Origin: an uncultured Flavobacteriaceae bacterium
Lineage (GTDB): Bacteria; Bacteroidota; Bacteroidia; Flavobacteriales; Flavobacteriaceae
Assembly (NCBI GenBank): GCA_947500435.1
Contig: CANMRV010000004.1
Span: forward strand, 496,001 to 560,000
Direction of reading: 5' to 3'
DNA: 64,000 nucleotides
The notes under the pieces are model-generated. The model saw only the letters and a program-made list of their open reading frames with translations, did not search any database and was not told the DNA's origin. Shown piece after piece: positions 53,533-63,625 of this stretch. The translations under genes and the position numbers were made by a program. How positions within the stretch are numbered: position 1 is the first letter of the stretch; each line of letters begins with the position of its first letter.

Positions 53533-56500
53533 TTATCTGTTTACGTATAAATAACCTGATCTGGTCCTTGGTGTTCCGTTGTTTACATAGTTTATAATGT
53601 AGAAGTAAACTCCTACGGGAAGTTCTTTGTTCATCTGAACAGTTGCTCGCCCGTTTGAGATACCACGGAATGCTCTTGCCGCATTGTCATAGCCTTGGGT
53701 TTCGTAAACTAGAATACCCCAACGGTTATAAACCTTAACATTATTATCAGCGAAAGATTCGATATTAGTTATACGGAAGATACCATCATTCAAACCAGGA
53801 TTTACCAAGTCGGTTTCTATGATAATATCACAGTTAGTTTCCGGTGGTGGACTCCCCCCAATTGAACTGCAAGGATCATTTGGATTTGTTCCGTCATTGT
53901 TTTCTTGGTCATTGGGAATCATATCACCATCACAATCAGCTGTCAACCAATCTCCAGAACGATCCAAGGTTACACTTGATTCTATGAAGTCACATGGGTC
54001 TTCTGGATTGGTTCCATCTGTGATTTCTGTACCATTCGTTACACCATCTCCATCACAATCTGAAATCAGATAATCACCCGATAAAGCCAAAGTAATACTT
54101 GTGGCATTAAAATCGCAAGGGTCTTCAGGATTGGTTCCATCTGCAATTTCTTGTTCGCTAGTAACTCCATCACCGTCGCAATCAGCTGTTAACCAATCAC
54201 CACTTTGAATTTCAGTAATACTTGCAATTACAAAATCGCAAGGATTGTTCGGGTCCGTGCCATCAGCAATTTCTTGGTCATCTAAAACTCCGTCGCCATC
54301 CGAATCAAGAACAATACACGCTGTTGCATCTGATGCATCAGTCACGGTAGCTACTGTACCTGTATCGTAGGCGGCAGCGGTAACTAGACCAAAGGCGCCG
54401 GTTGCTGCTGGTGTTCCCATCCCAAATTGTCCGCCATCTCCGCCATCGGCGGATGCGCTAACATAGGCTTCATTGGCATCACTACATCCATCCTCATCGC
54501 TATCTAGGTTTAAATAGTCGGGCGATGCGTCAGCACCAGTATCGGTTGGTGTATTTCCACCTCCTGCCGAGGTTGGAATACCATTGCTAGCTGTGTTATT
54601 TACGTTATCATCATCGTCGTCTGCGGTTCCATTGCCATCAGTATCGACACCTCCTGATTCAATAACATCATGAATACCATCATTATCGGAATCAAGATCT
54701 AGTCTGTTCGGAAAAGTATCTCCATCTGTATCGGCATCTGCTAAACTTGTTCCCCCATCTCCAACACCAACTGTTGTGTTGTCATCTGTATCTATGGTGT
54801 CAATAAATCCATCTCCATCTAAATCTAACATTGTTGTGGGGTCACCTGGTGTACCATAATCTACTTCACCGTCTCCATTGGCGTCAGTACCACCTGCTTC
54901 TATAATATCAGCTATACCATCATTGTCAGAGTCAAGATCTAGTCGATCAACTAGTCCGTCACCATCAGAATCAGCATCTGGTAAGGGGGAAGCTGCAACG
55001 CCATCATCTAAACCATCGTTGTTTGTATCGTTCATTGACATTGGATCTCCAGCCGTTGGGTAATCAATTTGTCCATCTCCGTCAGCATCTGTTCCTCCTG
55101 CTTCAATAATATCTGGTATACCATCATTATCCGAATCAAGATCTAAATAATCTGGAATACCATCTCCATCTGAATCGCCAGTTCCTTCAACGGAATCAGG
55201 AACGCCGTCATTATCGTTATCTAAGTCCACGTCGTCATTGACGCCATCACCGTCGATATCAAGCGATTGTCTCCAATCTCTGTCTCCACCTGGCAATTGA
55301 GCGTCGGGAAAATCTGTAGGTACTTGACCATTAGTAGGCTCAGGATTAGCATCGTCAGTGTCGAAGTTGTCATCAAGTCCATCACTATCAGCATCTGCAT
55401 TTGCGGGTGTTGTCTCAGGAGTACCATCAGCGTCTGTATCCCATCCTTCAATAATATCATCGAAGGTATCGTTGTCAGAATCTAAATCTCTAAAATCTTC
55501 TAGAGCGTCACCATCAGTATTTACTACAGAAAAGGAATTATTGCCTGGGAAGTCAATATCGTATTGATTGTCAATACCGTCATTGTCGCTATCCCCATTT
55601 AATGGAGGGTTATAGCCCAACGTTGACTGTCCTTCAATATTATCTACAATACCATCATCATCAGCATCGATATCCAAGTGGTCAGGATTTCCATTACCGT
55701 CAGTATTGGTTATCGGTAAAGGACTGGTAGCCGTATCATCATTAAGACCATCATTATTAGTATCGGTAAATCCATCAATTTGACCATCGTTGTTATCATC
55801 TGCACCACCAGCTTCATAAGTATCGGTAATTCCATCATTATCAGAATCCCTATCTAAATAATCAGGTCTTCCATCGCCATCAAAATTATTCCTCGGCAAT
55901 GCCGTTCCAGTTCCATCAAGTGCAGCCGGAGTAGTGCTATCATCTGTATCTACCGTATCTGTAAATCCATCGTTATCGGCATCTATGAAACCATCTATTC
56001 GTCCGTCACCGTTGGCATCTGTTCCGCCAGCTTCATAAGTATCGGTCAAACCATCATTATCAGAATCTACATCTAGTCTATCGACGATGTTATCTGAGTC
56101 TGAATTGGTATCTGGTAAAGGGGTACCGACGGTGACAGGTCCAATTGGATCAACACTATCGTCAAGTCCGTCATCGTCTGTATCGGTAAAGTTGTCGATG
56201 ATTCCGTTTCCATTATCATCAGTTCCACCAGCTTCTATAACATCTGGTATTCCATCATCGTCAGAATCACGGTCAATTCGATTAGGCAAGCTATCGTTAT
56301 CGGAATTCGTATCAGCAAGTGGAGTGCCATTTGTAACTTCTGTGGCTGATTGCCCTCCATCAATATTATCTTGTGCATCGTTAAGACCATCATCGTCGGT
56401 ATCAACGAAATTATCAATTCTTCCGTCACCGTCCGCATCTGTCCCGCCTGCTTCCTTTGCATCAGTTATACCATCGTTATCGGAGTCAAGATCTAAATAA

Positions 56501-58041
56501 TCGGGAGTTCCGTCGCTATCTGAATCAATGGTACCTTCTACTGAATCTGGAATTCCATCATTATCATTGTCTAAATCGATATTATCTGCTACACCATCGT
56601 TATCGATATCGGCAAAATCTCGCCAATCTCTATCACCGCCAGGTTCTTGAGCATCTGGAAAATCGGTTGGGACCTGGCCGTTGGTTGGGTCTGGTTCAAC
56701 ATCGTCATTATCAAAAGCGTCATCAAGCCCGTCGCCATCAGAGTCCATGTTTAAAGGAACCAAACTTGGTATACCATTGGAATCGGTATCCCATGCTTCT
56801 AAAATATCATCATCTCCATCGTTATCAGAATCTAAATCTCTATAATCTTCAAGATCTTCTCCATCGGTATTTTCTGCGGTAAAAGCATTATTTCCAGGAA
56901 AGTCAACATCATATTGGTCGTCAATACCATCATTGTCGTCATCATTGTTTAAAGGTGGGTTATAACCTATTGTTGACTGTCCTTCTATATTGTCAACTAT
57001 ACCGTCGTCGTCAGCATCAATGTCAAGGTAGTCGACCCCGGCATTACTATCTGTGTTTGGTAAAGGCCAAGGCGTACCACTAGTTACTTCTACTGCGCCT
57101 GCGCCATTATCAATATTATCTTGTGCATCATTTAAGCCATCATCATCGGCATCTACAAAAACATCTACTTTTCCATCTCCATCAATATCTGTACCTCCTG
57201 CTTCATAAATGTCTAAAATTCCATCGTTATCACTGTCTAGGTCTAAGCTATTTGGTATACCGTCCTTGTCAAAATCAATTCCTATGAGGGAGGAGCAATA
57301 GGCAAAAGAGTACATACCTATAGTTACATTATTGTTGTCATTTATTGATTTACCTGAGCTCACAACAATACGATCAACATCTCCTGGTATGGTGACTTTA
57401 AAAGTATTTATTAAAGGATCAGCACTATTGTCAAATTCGTTTCCTACTACTGTATTTCCAGTAGCTACAAGTTGTATTGTGGAAAAATCACTAAAGTTAG
57501 CCGGGGTTATCGTTATAGGTGTTAAACCGATAAAGGCTGTGATAGTAGCTTGATCACCATTATTTAATCCTCCGATAAAAAATTCAAAATTTGAAACTGG
57601 ATTTGGAAAATCAAATTCATAAGTCGCAACATTTGCTGGGTTTGTATTTGAAGCGTTTCTTGGTTGTGCGTAAATAAAATTCCCAACAGGTACTTGGTTT
57701 TGAATTTGTATTCCACCGTTCCAAGTCGCTGTACCAGAAACTGATGCAGAGAAATTAAAAACCCCATTATCTAAACCATTAAGGGTTGCAGTACCTGTTG
57801 TACCGCCCGTTACCAAGTTTGTGTTTGTAGCAAACATTGGAGTATTTAAATCAGCAACCGTGGTGCAGGTATAGACACCTTCAACCGTATCTGGAATCCC
57901 GTCGTTGTCATCGTCTAAATCTACATTATCTAAAATCAGGTCAAGATCTTTATCTTGAGCAAAAATGTTTTGAGTTGAAAAAAGACCCAATAGAAGCAAA
58001 AAACTTAAAAGGGACTTTAAGAAAAAAGTAGAATTTTTCAT
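53533..58041 (-). CDS. giant thrombospondin-type-3 repeat protein, T9SS type B cargo
   Basis: 1502 residues from the ATG at 58041; an upstream in-frame ATG (58182) would add 47 residues before the signal peptide, so it is rejected. Signal peptide [20 protein letters not shown], ending IFA-QDK. A non-repeat beta domain covers about 50-240. Residues 250-1380 are a long series of calcium-binding thrombospondin type 3 units (DxDNDGIxD, EAGGTDxDGDGx[11 protein letters not shown]), with longer supermodules of about 150 residues repeated (NIEGQSTx[26 protein letters not shown]). The last about 85 residues are the type B sorting domain ([20 protein letters not shown]). It is the likely cargo of the PorP/SprF protein downstream and a surface adhesin. 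Confidence 0.93.
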   Translation of the reverse strand: MKNSTFFLKSLLSFLLLLGLFSTQNIFAQDKDLDLILDNVDLDDDNDGIPDTVEGVYTCTTVADLNTPMFATNTNLVTGGTTGTATLNGLDNGVFNFSASVSGTATWNGGIQIQNQVPVGNFIYAQPRNASNTNPANVATYEFDFPNPVSNFEFFIGGLNNGDQATITAFIGLTPITITPANFSDFSTIQLVATGNTVVGNEFDNSADPLINTFKVTIPGDVDRIVVSSGKSINDNNNVTIGMYSFAYCSSLIGIDFDKDGIPNSLDLDSDNDGILDIYEAGGTDIDGDGKVDVFVDADDDGLNDAQDNIDNGAGAVEVTSGTPWPLPNTDSNAGVDYLDIDADDDGIVDNIEGQSTIGYNPPLNNDDDNDGIDDQYDVDFPGNNAFTAENTDGEDLEDYRDLDSDNDGDDDILEAWDTDSNGIPSLVPLNMDSDGDGLDDAFDNDDVEPDPTNGQVPTDFPDAQEPGGDRDWRDFADIDNDGVADNIDLDNDNDGIPDSVEGTIDSDSDGTPDYLDLDSDNDGITDAKEAGGTDADGDGRIDNFVDTDDDGLNDAQDNIDGGQSATEVTNGTPLADTNSDNDSLPNRIDRDSDDDGIPDVIEAGGTDDNGNGIIDNFTDTDDDGLDDSVDPIGPVTVGTPLPDTNSDSDNIVDRLDVDSDNDGLTDTYEAGGTDANGDGRIDGFIDADNDGFTDTVDTDDSTTPAALDGTGTALPRNNFDGDGRPDYLDRDSDNDGITDTYEAGGADDNNDGQIDGFTDTNNDGLNDDTATSPLPITNTDGNGNPDHLDIDADDDGIVDNIEGQSTLGYNPPLNGDSDNDGIDNQYDIDFPGNNSFSVVNTDGDALEDFRDLDSDNDTFDDIIEGWDTDADGTPETTPANADADSDGLDDNFDTDDANPEPTNGQVPTDFPDAQLPGGDRDWRQSLDIDGDGVNDDVDLDNDNDGVPDSVEGTGDSDGDGIPDYLDLDSDNDGIPDIIEAGGTDADGDGQIDYPTAGDPMSMNDTNNDGLDDGVAASPLPDADSDGDGLVDRLDLDSDNDGIADIIEAGGTDANGDGEVDYGTPGDPTTMLDLDGDGFIDTIDTDDNTTVGVGDGGTSLADADTDGDTFPNRLDLDSDNDGIHDVIESGGVDTDGNGTADDDDDNVNNTASNGIPTSAGGGNTPTDTGADASPDYLNLDSDEDGCSDANEAYVSASADGGDGGQFGMGTPAATGAFGLVTAAAYDTGTVATVTDASDATACIVLDSDGDGVLDDQEIADGTDPNNPCDFVIASITEIQSGDWLTADCDGDGVTSEQEIADGTNPEDPCDFNATSITLALSGDYLISDCDGDGVTNGTEITDGTNPEDPCDFIESSVTLDRSGDWLTADCDGDMIPNDQENNDGTNPNDPCSSIGGSPPPETNCDIIIETDLVNPGLNDGIFRITNIESFADNNVKVYNRWGILVYETQGYDNAARAFRGISNGRATVQMNKELPVGVYFYIINYVNNGTPRTRSGYLYVNR

Positions 58042-58453
58042 AGTTGAAGTAGTTAATTTATCTTCTGGTAAAATTGAAATTTGAACAGGAGCAAGTGTGG
58101 CCTGTATCAATTTGGTTGGTTTGGTCTGAAGTAAAAAGTACAAGTACTTTTCCATATACCCGGGGGTGTTATGCTGATGCAAGATACATCATGTTGTTAA
58201 AAAATTATCGATGAAATACTTAAAATTTTAACAAAAATAGGCGTACAGATGCAGTTCATCGAGAGAATGTTGTGCCTCTCCTTGAAAATATCGGTGAAAT
58301 GCACTTTTTTGTAGGGGACATAAAATTATCCTACAAATAAATAGAAATCCTACAAAATCCTACAAAATCTTACAAATAAGAAGATTGAAATACTAAGCCG
58401 AGTTTTATGGAGTATTTTTAAAAGACAGTATTAAAGGAATAATTGGTTTGAAG
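58042..58453. promoter_or_regulatory. promoter and repeat region upstream of the giant adhesin gene
   Basis: This 412-base gap has no gene I can support. A minus-strand TATTTTTG (58239-58232) is a good -7 element and would give a leader of about 190 bases to the ATG at 58041. Upstream lies a set of CCTACAAA repeats: direct copies at 58330, 58349 and 58359, a variant (CTTACAAAT) at 58369, and one inverted copy (58305-58315). They could be regulator sites. Confidence 0.6.
58305..58378. repeat. clustered CCTACAAA(A)T repeats, direct and inverted
   Basis: Three tandem 10-base units at 58349-58378 (the third is CTTACAAATA), one more copy at 58330, and an inverted copy TTTTTTGTAGGGG at 58305-58317. 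They lie 70-145 bases upstream of the adhesin -7 element. Confidence 0.7.
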
Positions 58454-59878
58454 TTATGCTAAATTAAGACCTAGTTCTTTTCCTTTTTTAATCATTAGCG
58501 CCTTAGCGGCTTCATGTTCATTGGGAATTTCCCCTTCTAAAATAGCCTCTTTAATAGCCTCTTTGATAATGCCAATTTCTTTGGAAGGTTTAAGGTTGAA
58601 AGTCTTCATAATTTCCTCACCCGAAACAGGAGGTTGAAAGTTTCGAACATGATCCCGTTCTTCCACTTCTTGAATTTTTTGACGGACAACTTTAAAATTG
58701 TTTTTGTATTTTTTTTGCTTTTTTGGGTTTTTGGTCGTGATATCTGCTTCACATAAGGTCATTAAATCATCAACGTGATCACCAGCATCAAAAACCAATC
58801 TTCTAACCGCCGAATCTGTAGCATAATCTTCAGAAAGTACAATGGGTCGCGAACTCATAAGTACCATTTTTTGAACAAATTTCATTTTGTCGTTCAAGGG
58901 CATTCGTAAACGTTTAAAAAGTTTATAAACCATTTTCGAGCCAACGAATTCATGTCCGTGGAATGTCCAGCCTAACTTTTCATGAAACTTTTTAGTAGGT
59001 GCCTTTCCTATATCGTGAAGTAAAGCTGCCCAACGAAGCCAGAGGTTATCTGTTGTTTCACAAATATTGTCTACGACTTCTAGCGTATGCCAAAAATTAT
59101 CCTTGTGTCTTTGGCCCTCGATTTCTTCAATGCCTTGAAGGGCTACGAGCTCTGGTAAAATGTAAGGTAGCAACTCAGTTTTATGTAATAATGAAAAGCC
59201 CAAAGAAGGTTTGTCACTGGCTAAAATCTTATGCAGTTCATCTACAAGACGCTCTTTTGAGATGATTTTTATACGTTCTTTATTCTTAGTAACGGCCTGA
59301 AGGGAAGGCAGGTCTATTTGGAACCCTAATTGTGTTGCAAAACGAATAGCGCGCATCATTCGTAAAGGGTCATCGGAATATGTTATGGAAGGTTCTAATG
59401 GAGTCTTGATTATTTTTCTTTCAAGGTCCGAAACTCCATCAAATGGGTCTAGAAGGTCTCCAAAATCAGCTTCATTTAATGATAATGCTAACGCGTTTAT
59501 TGTGAAATCTCTACGATTTTGGTCGTCTTCCAAAGTACCATTTTCAACAACTGGTTTTCTGCTATCACGATGGTAGCTTTCTTTGCGCGCACCAACAAAT
59601 TCGAGTTCAATGTCATCATTTTTTAACATTGCCGTACCGAAATTTTTGAAAATAGATACCTTAGGCTTATTAGGCAGTAATGATGCTACTTTTTGTGCAA
59701 GTTGAATACCGCTGCCTACGACAACCACATCAATATCTTTAGCAGTGCCACGTTTTAAGATATAATCACGCACAAAACCACCAATAACATAACATGTAAC
59801 GTCTAATTCTTTAGCTGCTTTTGTCAGTGTTCTGAAGATAGGGTCTTGAAGCGCTTCATGAAAATTCTTTTGCATCAT
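58454..59878 (-). CDS. cca: CCA-adding tRNA nucleotidyltransferase with HD domain
   Basis: Adds or repairs the CCA end of tRNAs. 474 residues. The nucleotidyltransferase head has [10 protein letters not shown] and the catalytic Asp pair in KDIDVVV (D48, D50), followed by [11 protein letters not shown] and the neck motif [18 protein letters not shown]. The HD phosphohydrolase domain is at about 280-400 ([13 protein letters not shown]). The Arg-rich family signature and the HD extension are typical of the Bacteroidetes enzyme. Start choice: MMQ with two ATGs (59878, 59875); the first overlaps the stop of the preceding gene (TAATG), so the two are translationally coupled with the tRNA-modification gene tsaC. 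Confidence 0.93.
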   Translation of the reverse strand: MMQKNFHEALQDPIFRTLTKAAKELDVTCYVIGGFVRDYILKRGTAKDIDVVVVGSGIQLAQKVASLLPNKPKVSIFKNFGTAMLKNDDIELEFVGARKESYHRDSRKPVVENGTLEDDQNRRDFTINALALSLNEADFGDLLDPFDGVSDLERKIIKTPLEPSITYSDDPLRMMRAIRFATQLGFQIDLPSLQAVTKNKERIKIISKERLVDELHKILASDKPSLGFSLLHKTELLPYILPELVALQGIEEIEGQRHKDNFWHTLEVVDNICETTDNLWLRWAALLHDIGKAPTKKFHEKLGWTFHGHEFVGSKMVYKLFKRLRMPLNDKMKFVQKMVLMSSRPIVLSEDYATDSAVRRLVFDAGDHVDDLMTLCEADITTKNPKKQKKYKNNFKVVRQKIQEVEERDHVRNFQPPVSGEEIMKTFNLKPSKEIGIIKEAIKEAILEGEIPNEHEAAKALMIKKGKELGLNLA

Positions 59879-60438
59879 TATTTTCGAATCACTTTCACAA
59901 TACCATCTGCACTTAACTTAATAATTGCTGAAGGTGTATGAGCTATTTTTTCATGCTGCAAATTTACGATATAGTCAACACCCTTTAAAATTGGATTATC
60001 AATTTCTGAAAACTGTTTTGGGGTCGATTGTCCAGAAATATTTGCTGACGTAGATACAATTGGCTTTTTGAATTTGTTGATGAGGTATTGACAGAGTTTA
60101 TCCGAAGCAACTCTGATAGCGAGTGTATTATCTTCAGCAATCAGATTTTTGGCTATTCCCTTCGGATCGTCATAAACAATGGTTGTGGGTTTGGTTGACA
60201 GGTCCATAATATCATAAGCGACTTCAGGCACTTCCTTAACATGTCGCTCTAGCATTACATCATTGGCCACAAGACAAATTAAGGCTTTGCTATCTTCACG
60301 CTGTTTCAACTCATATACTTTTCGCACTGCTTCTTCATTGGTAGCGTCGCAGCCGATTCCCCAAACGGTATCGGTTGGGTATAAAATAAGACCGCCATTT
60401 TGCAAAACAGAAATGGCTTTATTTATTTCCTCGGTCAT
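59878..60438 (-). CDS. tsaC: threonylcarbamoyl-AMP synthase (Sua5/YciO/YrdC/YwlC family)
   Basis: Makes threonylcarbamoyl-AMP from Thr, ATP and bicarbonate for the t6A modification of tRNAs reading ANN codons. 186 residues, a single YrdC domain: [20 protein letters not shown], the KxR-type [22 protein letters not shown] and [12 protein letters not shown] are the binding motifs. It lacks the C-terminal Sua5 extension, hence tsaC. It ends one base into the start of cca, so it sits with another tRNA maturation gene. A -7 element (TATTTTTG) is 22 bases before its ATG. Confidence 0.93.
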   Translation of the reverse strand: MTEEINKAISVLQNGGLILYPTDTVWGIGCDATNEEAVRKVYELKQREDSKALICLVANDVMLERHVKEVPEVAYDIMDLSTKPTTIVYDDPKGIAKNLIAEDNTLAIRVASDKLCQYLINKFKKPIVSTSANISGQSTPKQFSEIDNPILKGVDYIVNLQHEKIAHTPSAIIKLSADGIVKVIRK

Positions 60439-60460
60439 TATTTCTTCAAATTATTTTGAG

Positions 60461-60468
60461 CAAAAATA
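60461..60468 (-). promoter_or_regulatory. -7 promoter element of the tsaC-cca operon
   Basis: TATTTTTG on the minus strand (60468-60461). -33 box not clear. Confidence 0.55.
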
Positions 60469-60495
60469 GGTTATCTGTGAATGTATGGACAGCTT

Positions 60496-61431
60496 TTAAT
60501 CTTGAATAACTTGTTTTTGTTTCAAAGATTTGCCCAAAGGTAGGCCTATTAAAATCTGATGAAACAGTTTAAAGTATTTTGGTTTTATCAAGGAAGTTAA
60601 TCCATAACGAATACTAAAAACGGAGCGAAGTAATTGATAATGTAAATAGCCATAGTTCTTTCGAATCACATAAAACATTGATCTTTTAAGCTCAACCTTA
60701 ATTGCAATAGGCATTTTGGTTTTGTCGACACTTACACCTTGATGATGCATATAGGACGCATTCGGAATAAAATAAGTCTTTCTATTTTTTTTCTTTAAAC
60801 GATAGCAAATGTCACATTCTTCAAAATAGAGAAATATATTGGTGTCAAATCCTCCTATTTTATCAAAATCTTCAGCTCTGAAGAACATGAAACTTCCATT
60901 TACGTAATCTACCGAAAGGGGTTTTGAATATTCTTTCTTTCTATTGGGTTTTGAAAATAGAATCTCGGGTGCCTTTCGCCCGAAGACCTCCCGTGCAAAG
61001 GAGGTGAAGTGGTCGAAGCTTACAGTTTTTTCGTTTTTCTCGTTATAGATTTGAGGTCCGCAGATTGCCACTTCGGAATGTGCTTCCATAAAATCATAAC
61101 ATACCTTTACCGGGTCATCTATTAACAATGTGTCATTGTTCAAGAATAGATAATACTTTGCATTTGCGAATTGAATCCCATGCATATTACCACCTCCGAA
61201 ACCAGTATTGAATCTGCTACGATGCAATTGAACGATGTCGTCTGGTAAAGTTGCAATAGATGAACTCAGGTTTTCAAAATCTACTTTTTCAGAGGCATTG
61301 TCGACAACGATAATTTGATACGTTAAGGTCCTAGTAGTTTGGTCCAAAATACTTGAAATGCATTTCTGAGTATATTCCGAAGAATTATAATTTATCAGGA
61401 GTATCGCAACGTCACTTTTGGCTTTTGTCAT
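60496..61431 (-). CDS. glycosyltransferase family 2
   Basis: 311 residues, GT-A fold inverting transferase of the rhamnosyltransferase type. Visible: DVAILLINYNSSEYTQKCIS, IIVVDNASEK (nucleotide-binding Asp), LFLNNDTLL (DxD-like metal site), GSFMFFRAEDFDKIGGFD and FFEECDICYRLKKKNRK. The C-terminal 80 residues are basic and hydrophobic, likely a membrane contact. It is 13 bases downstream of the GT2-GT9 fusion gene, so both probably build the same lipopolysaccharide or surface glycan. Sugar donor and acceptor unknown. Confidence 0.9.
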   Translation of the reverse strand: MTKAKSDVAILLINYNSSEYTQKCISSILDQTTRTLTYQIIVVDNASEKVDFENLSSSIATLPDDIVQLHRSRFNTGFGGGNMHGIQFANAKYYLFLNNDTLLIDDPVKVCYDFMEAHSEVAICGPQIYNEKNEKTVSFDHFTSFAREVFGRKAPEILFSKPNRKKEYSKPLSVDYVNGSFMFFRAEDFDKIGGFDTNIFLYFEECDICYRLKKKNRKTYFIPNASYMHHQGVSVDKTKMPIAIKVELKRSMFYVIRKNYGYLHYQLLRSVFSIRYGLTSLIKPKYFKLFHQILIGLPLGKSLKQKQVIQD

Positions 61432-61444
61432 TTTAGAATCTATG

Positions 61445-63307
61445 TTAGCTACAATTCTTTTTTAGAAAATTAAGCAATACTTCTTTAAAAAGCTTTGGTT
61501 CAAAAGCCTCGTATAGCTCTAAAATATTTTTTTTGATTTCCCTTTTATCCATTTCGCCAAAAAGCTCGGGGCGGTAATCGCTTAGGTGAACACTATCATG
61601 ATCTTTGTACACTTTTCCGTGCCAGGCCCCTTTTACGATAAACGGACTGAAAAAGCAAAAGGATGGTATTTCAAGTGCTTTCGCCATGTTTACCGTGCCA
61701 CCTTCGTTTCCTATAAGCATTTCGCATTGTGATAATATTCCTATAAAATCTCGAAGCGAATCAGCATAAAAGTCAATTTCTATGCGCTCTTGTGTCTCTA
61801 GGGAGCACAAATCATATATCTGTATTGCTTCCGCTTTCTGAGAAGGAATGTAATTGAAAAGTAGTTTGGCATCGCAATTTTCACAGATTGTATCAAGCAC
61901 TTCGGCCATATATCTTGGCGGATAGGTTTTATCAGGGCCACTTCCTAAAATGCCAATCATTATTAGCTTGTCACCTAAACTCTCAACGGTCTTTTTTGCT
62001 TTTTGTATTTCATCCGCAGATAAAAATAACTTGGGGTATGCTACAAACTTATTTTTTGGGAGTATCGGATCTAATAACATCAGCCTATTAGATATCGAAA
62101 GAGGTATTTCATTATCTGGTATTAGAGGTTGATATATGGGGTCGGAATAGATCCAACTTGTGTACCATTTTCGCCTTCCTATTTTTCTATTAGACTTAGC
62201 GAAACGTGTAATTAGATTACTTTCTAATTTTCCGTAGGCATCTATTACAGCGGAATACTTTGTTTTTTTCAAGGATTTTAAAAAAGCGTAGAAAACCTTT
62301 TTACTCTCACGGAATTCTTTTTTGAAAACGATGACCTCATCAATAAACGGATTACCATCAAGCACCGGAAGTGTATTTTCATTAGCGACCATGTGAACTT
62401 CCGCACTTGGAAAATGATGTTTTAGGCTTTCGCATATAATGGTACTTGCCAAAACATCACCAATCATTTTTTGTTGAATAACTAAAAACCGTATTTCGGG
62501 TTTGTTCGGATCTTGAAGATTTGTACTAGAAAGATTTGGATTAAATGGATTCTTCAGACGCCTAAGTTCTTTGTATCTAGAATAGACACTTAAAGCATTT
62601 AAATAGCTAATGATTATTCCTTTTTTTCCGTCCAAAAAGCCAAAGCGTAAAATGTAGTGGTTGAAAAACTTATACGAAGGCCTCAAAACAAAATGATATA
62701 AGTTTGGAGTATAATTTTTGTCAAGTTTTTCTTGAGCCTTCATCTTCCCATACTTTATCATTTTACTCTTATAATCATGGTAATCTTTATACGAGTAGTG
62801 AATAAGCTTATTTTTCAGAATGCCAATCTTGCCATCAACGACCAAGGTTTCATGAACTACACGTTCCGTTGTAAAGTGTACCTTGCTTTTTCTGAAAAGA
62901 CGAAAGTTTTTATCACTTTGCCATCCGCTAAAATGAAGTACTTCTTTTTGAAACATAAAAGTGCGGTAGAAATAATAAGCAGCATCTGGGTTCGGCGAGT
63001 TTATGGTAGTTAAAACCTCATCTCTCAGCGCATCGGTAAGTCGTTCATCAGCATCCATAAACAAGACCCAATCATTTGTTGCTTGGCTCATTGTAAATGA
63101 CTTTTGATCTGTATAATCTTTGAAAGGACGCTGAATAAACTTAACTTGAGGATAACTCTTTATTCTTTCTGCGGTACCATCGGTACTGAAAGAATCAACG
63201 ATAATTATTTCATCGGCAAAAGATACATTTTCAATAACCTCATCAATGTTGGTAATTTCATTGAATGTGATAAATAATGCAGATATTTTGTTTGTGAGAT
63301 TATCCAA
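61445..63307 (-). CDS. fused glycosyltransferase: GT2 (WaaE-like) and GT9 (heptosyltransferase-like)
   Basis: 620 residues. Residues 1-265 are a GT2 domain of the LPS-core beta-glycosyltransferase (WaaE/KdtX) type: ITFNEITNIDEVIENV, EIIIVDSFSTDGTAERI, DWVLFMDADERL, ERVVHETLVVDGK. A short linker (NPNLSSTNLQDPN) leads to a GT9 domain (about 280-620): QQKMIGDVLASTIICE, LFNYIPSQKAEA, and the donor-binding LIGNEGGTVNMAKALEIPSF. The two activities usually come from separate genes, so this is a true fusion on one frame, with no stop between. The start codon is TTG at 63307 (in-frame TAA two codons upstream, no ATG nearby). A -7 element (TAAATTTG) is 32 bases upstream. Confidence 0.9.
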   Translation of the reverse strand: MDNLTNKISALFITFNEITNIDEVIENVSFADEIIIVDSFSTDGTAERIKSYPQVKFIQRPFKDYTDQKSFTMSQATNDWVLFMDADERLTDALRDEVLTTINSPNPDAAYYFYRTFMFQKEVLHFSGWQSDKNFRLFRKSKVHFTTERVVHETLVVDGKIGILKNKLIHYSYKDYHDYKSKMIKYGKMKAQEKLDKNYTPNLYHFVLRPSYKFFNHYILRFGFLDGKKGIIISYLNALSVYSRYKELRRLKNPFNPNLSSTNLQDPNKPEIRFLVIQQKMIGDVLASTIICESLKHHFPSAEVHMVANENTLPVLDGNPFIDEVIVFKKEFRESKKVFYAFLKSLKKTKYSAVIDAYGKLESNLITRFAKSNRKIGRRKWYTSWIYSDPIYQPLIPDNEIPLSISNRLMLLDPILPKNKFVAYPKLFLSADEIQKAKKTVESLGDKLIMIGILGSGPDKTYPPRYMAEVLDTICENCDAKLLFNYIPSQKAEAIQIYDLCSLETQERIEIDFYADSLRDFIGILSQCEMLIGNEGGTVNMAKALEIPSFCFFSPFIVKGAWHGKVYKDHDSVHLSDYRPELFGEMDKREIKKNILELYEAFEPKLFKEVLLNFLKKNCS

Positions 63308-63339
63308 TATTTAGGCTGATGAACAGTTAAATCTGTGGA

Positions 63340-63347
63340 CAAATTTA
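63340..63347 (-). promoter_or_regulatory. -7 promoter element of the fused glycosyltransferase gene
   Basis: TAAATTTG on the minus strand (63347-63340), 32 bases before the TTG start. -33 region weak. Confidence 0.5.
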
Positions 63348-63406
63348 GATATAAAAGGAGTTTTTAAAGCGTAATTTCTAAATATTTACTCGATAATCGA
63401 GACCCT

Positions 63407-63423
63407 CCTGCCGGACGGGCAGG
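63407..63423. repeat. GC-rich inverted repeat (CCTGCC/GGCAGG)
   Basis: Six-base arms around GGACG in an AT-rich gap, followed 55 bases later by a second imperfect palindrome (63478-63498) of CCTCG/CGAGG type. Possibly one of the multi-copy intergenic palindromes seen in flavobacterial genomes; copy number cannot be judged here. Confidence 0.6.
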
Positions 63424-63625
63424 TTTAAAATGCTCCGGGGCTTGCCTCTACACTATACAGTCTTTTCTTTTTGAATGCCTCGTGGGCTTGCTCCGAGGTT
63501 GTTTACTCTCCCGTAAAGAAATTGTAGCGCAAAATATCACCGAGCTGGCTACTATTCGAAATTGTGCCCGAAGTAATTTCTGGAATTTAGTAAGATGTTA
63601 GATAGATAAGGTAAACTAGAATAGT

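Larger units (their letters stand above)
63308..63625. other. 318-base intergenic region with GC-rich palindromes
   Basis: Holds the promoter of the fused glycosyltransferase gene (63347-63340) and, further away, a GC-rich stretch with CCTGCC-GGACG-GGCAGG (63407-63423) and CCTCG / CGAGG (63478-63498). No gene is supported. The GC content contrasts with the AT-rich flanks, which suggests an inserted repeat element or a terminator set. Confidence 0.6.

Noticed and set aside
53819..56500. Other Ser/Pro-rich plus-strand frames in the same gene
   Set aside because: They are complements of GAT/GGA repeat codons, not genes.
56457..56882. Plus-strand open frame antisense to the giant adhesin gene
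   Set aside because: It arises from the repetitive Asp-rich coding on the other strand; composition (Arg/His/Tyr/Leu) and lack of a start context mark it as a shadow.
58042..58182. N-terminal extension of the giant adhesin from the ATG at 58182
   Set aside because: T9SS cargos need an N-terminal signal peptide, which starts only at 58041.
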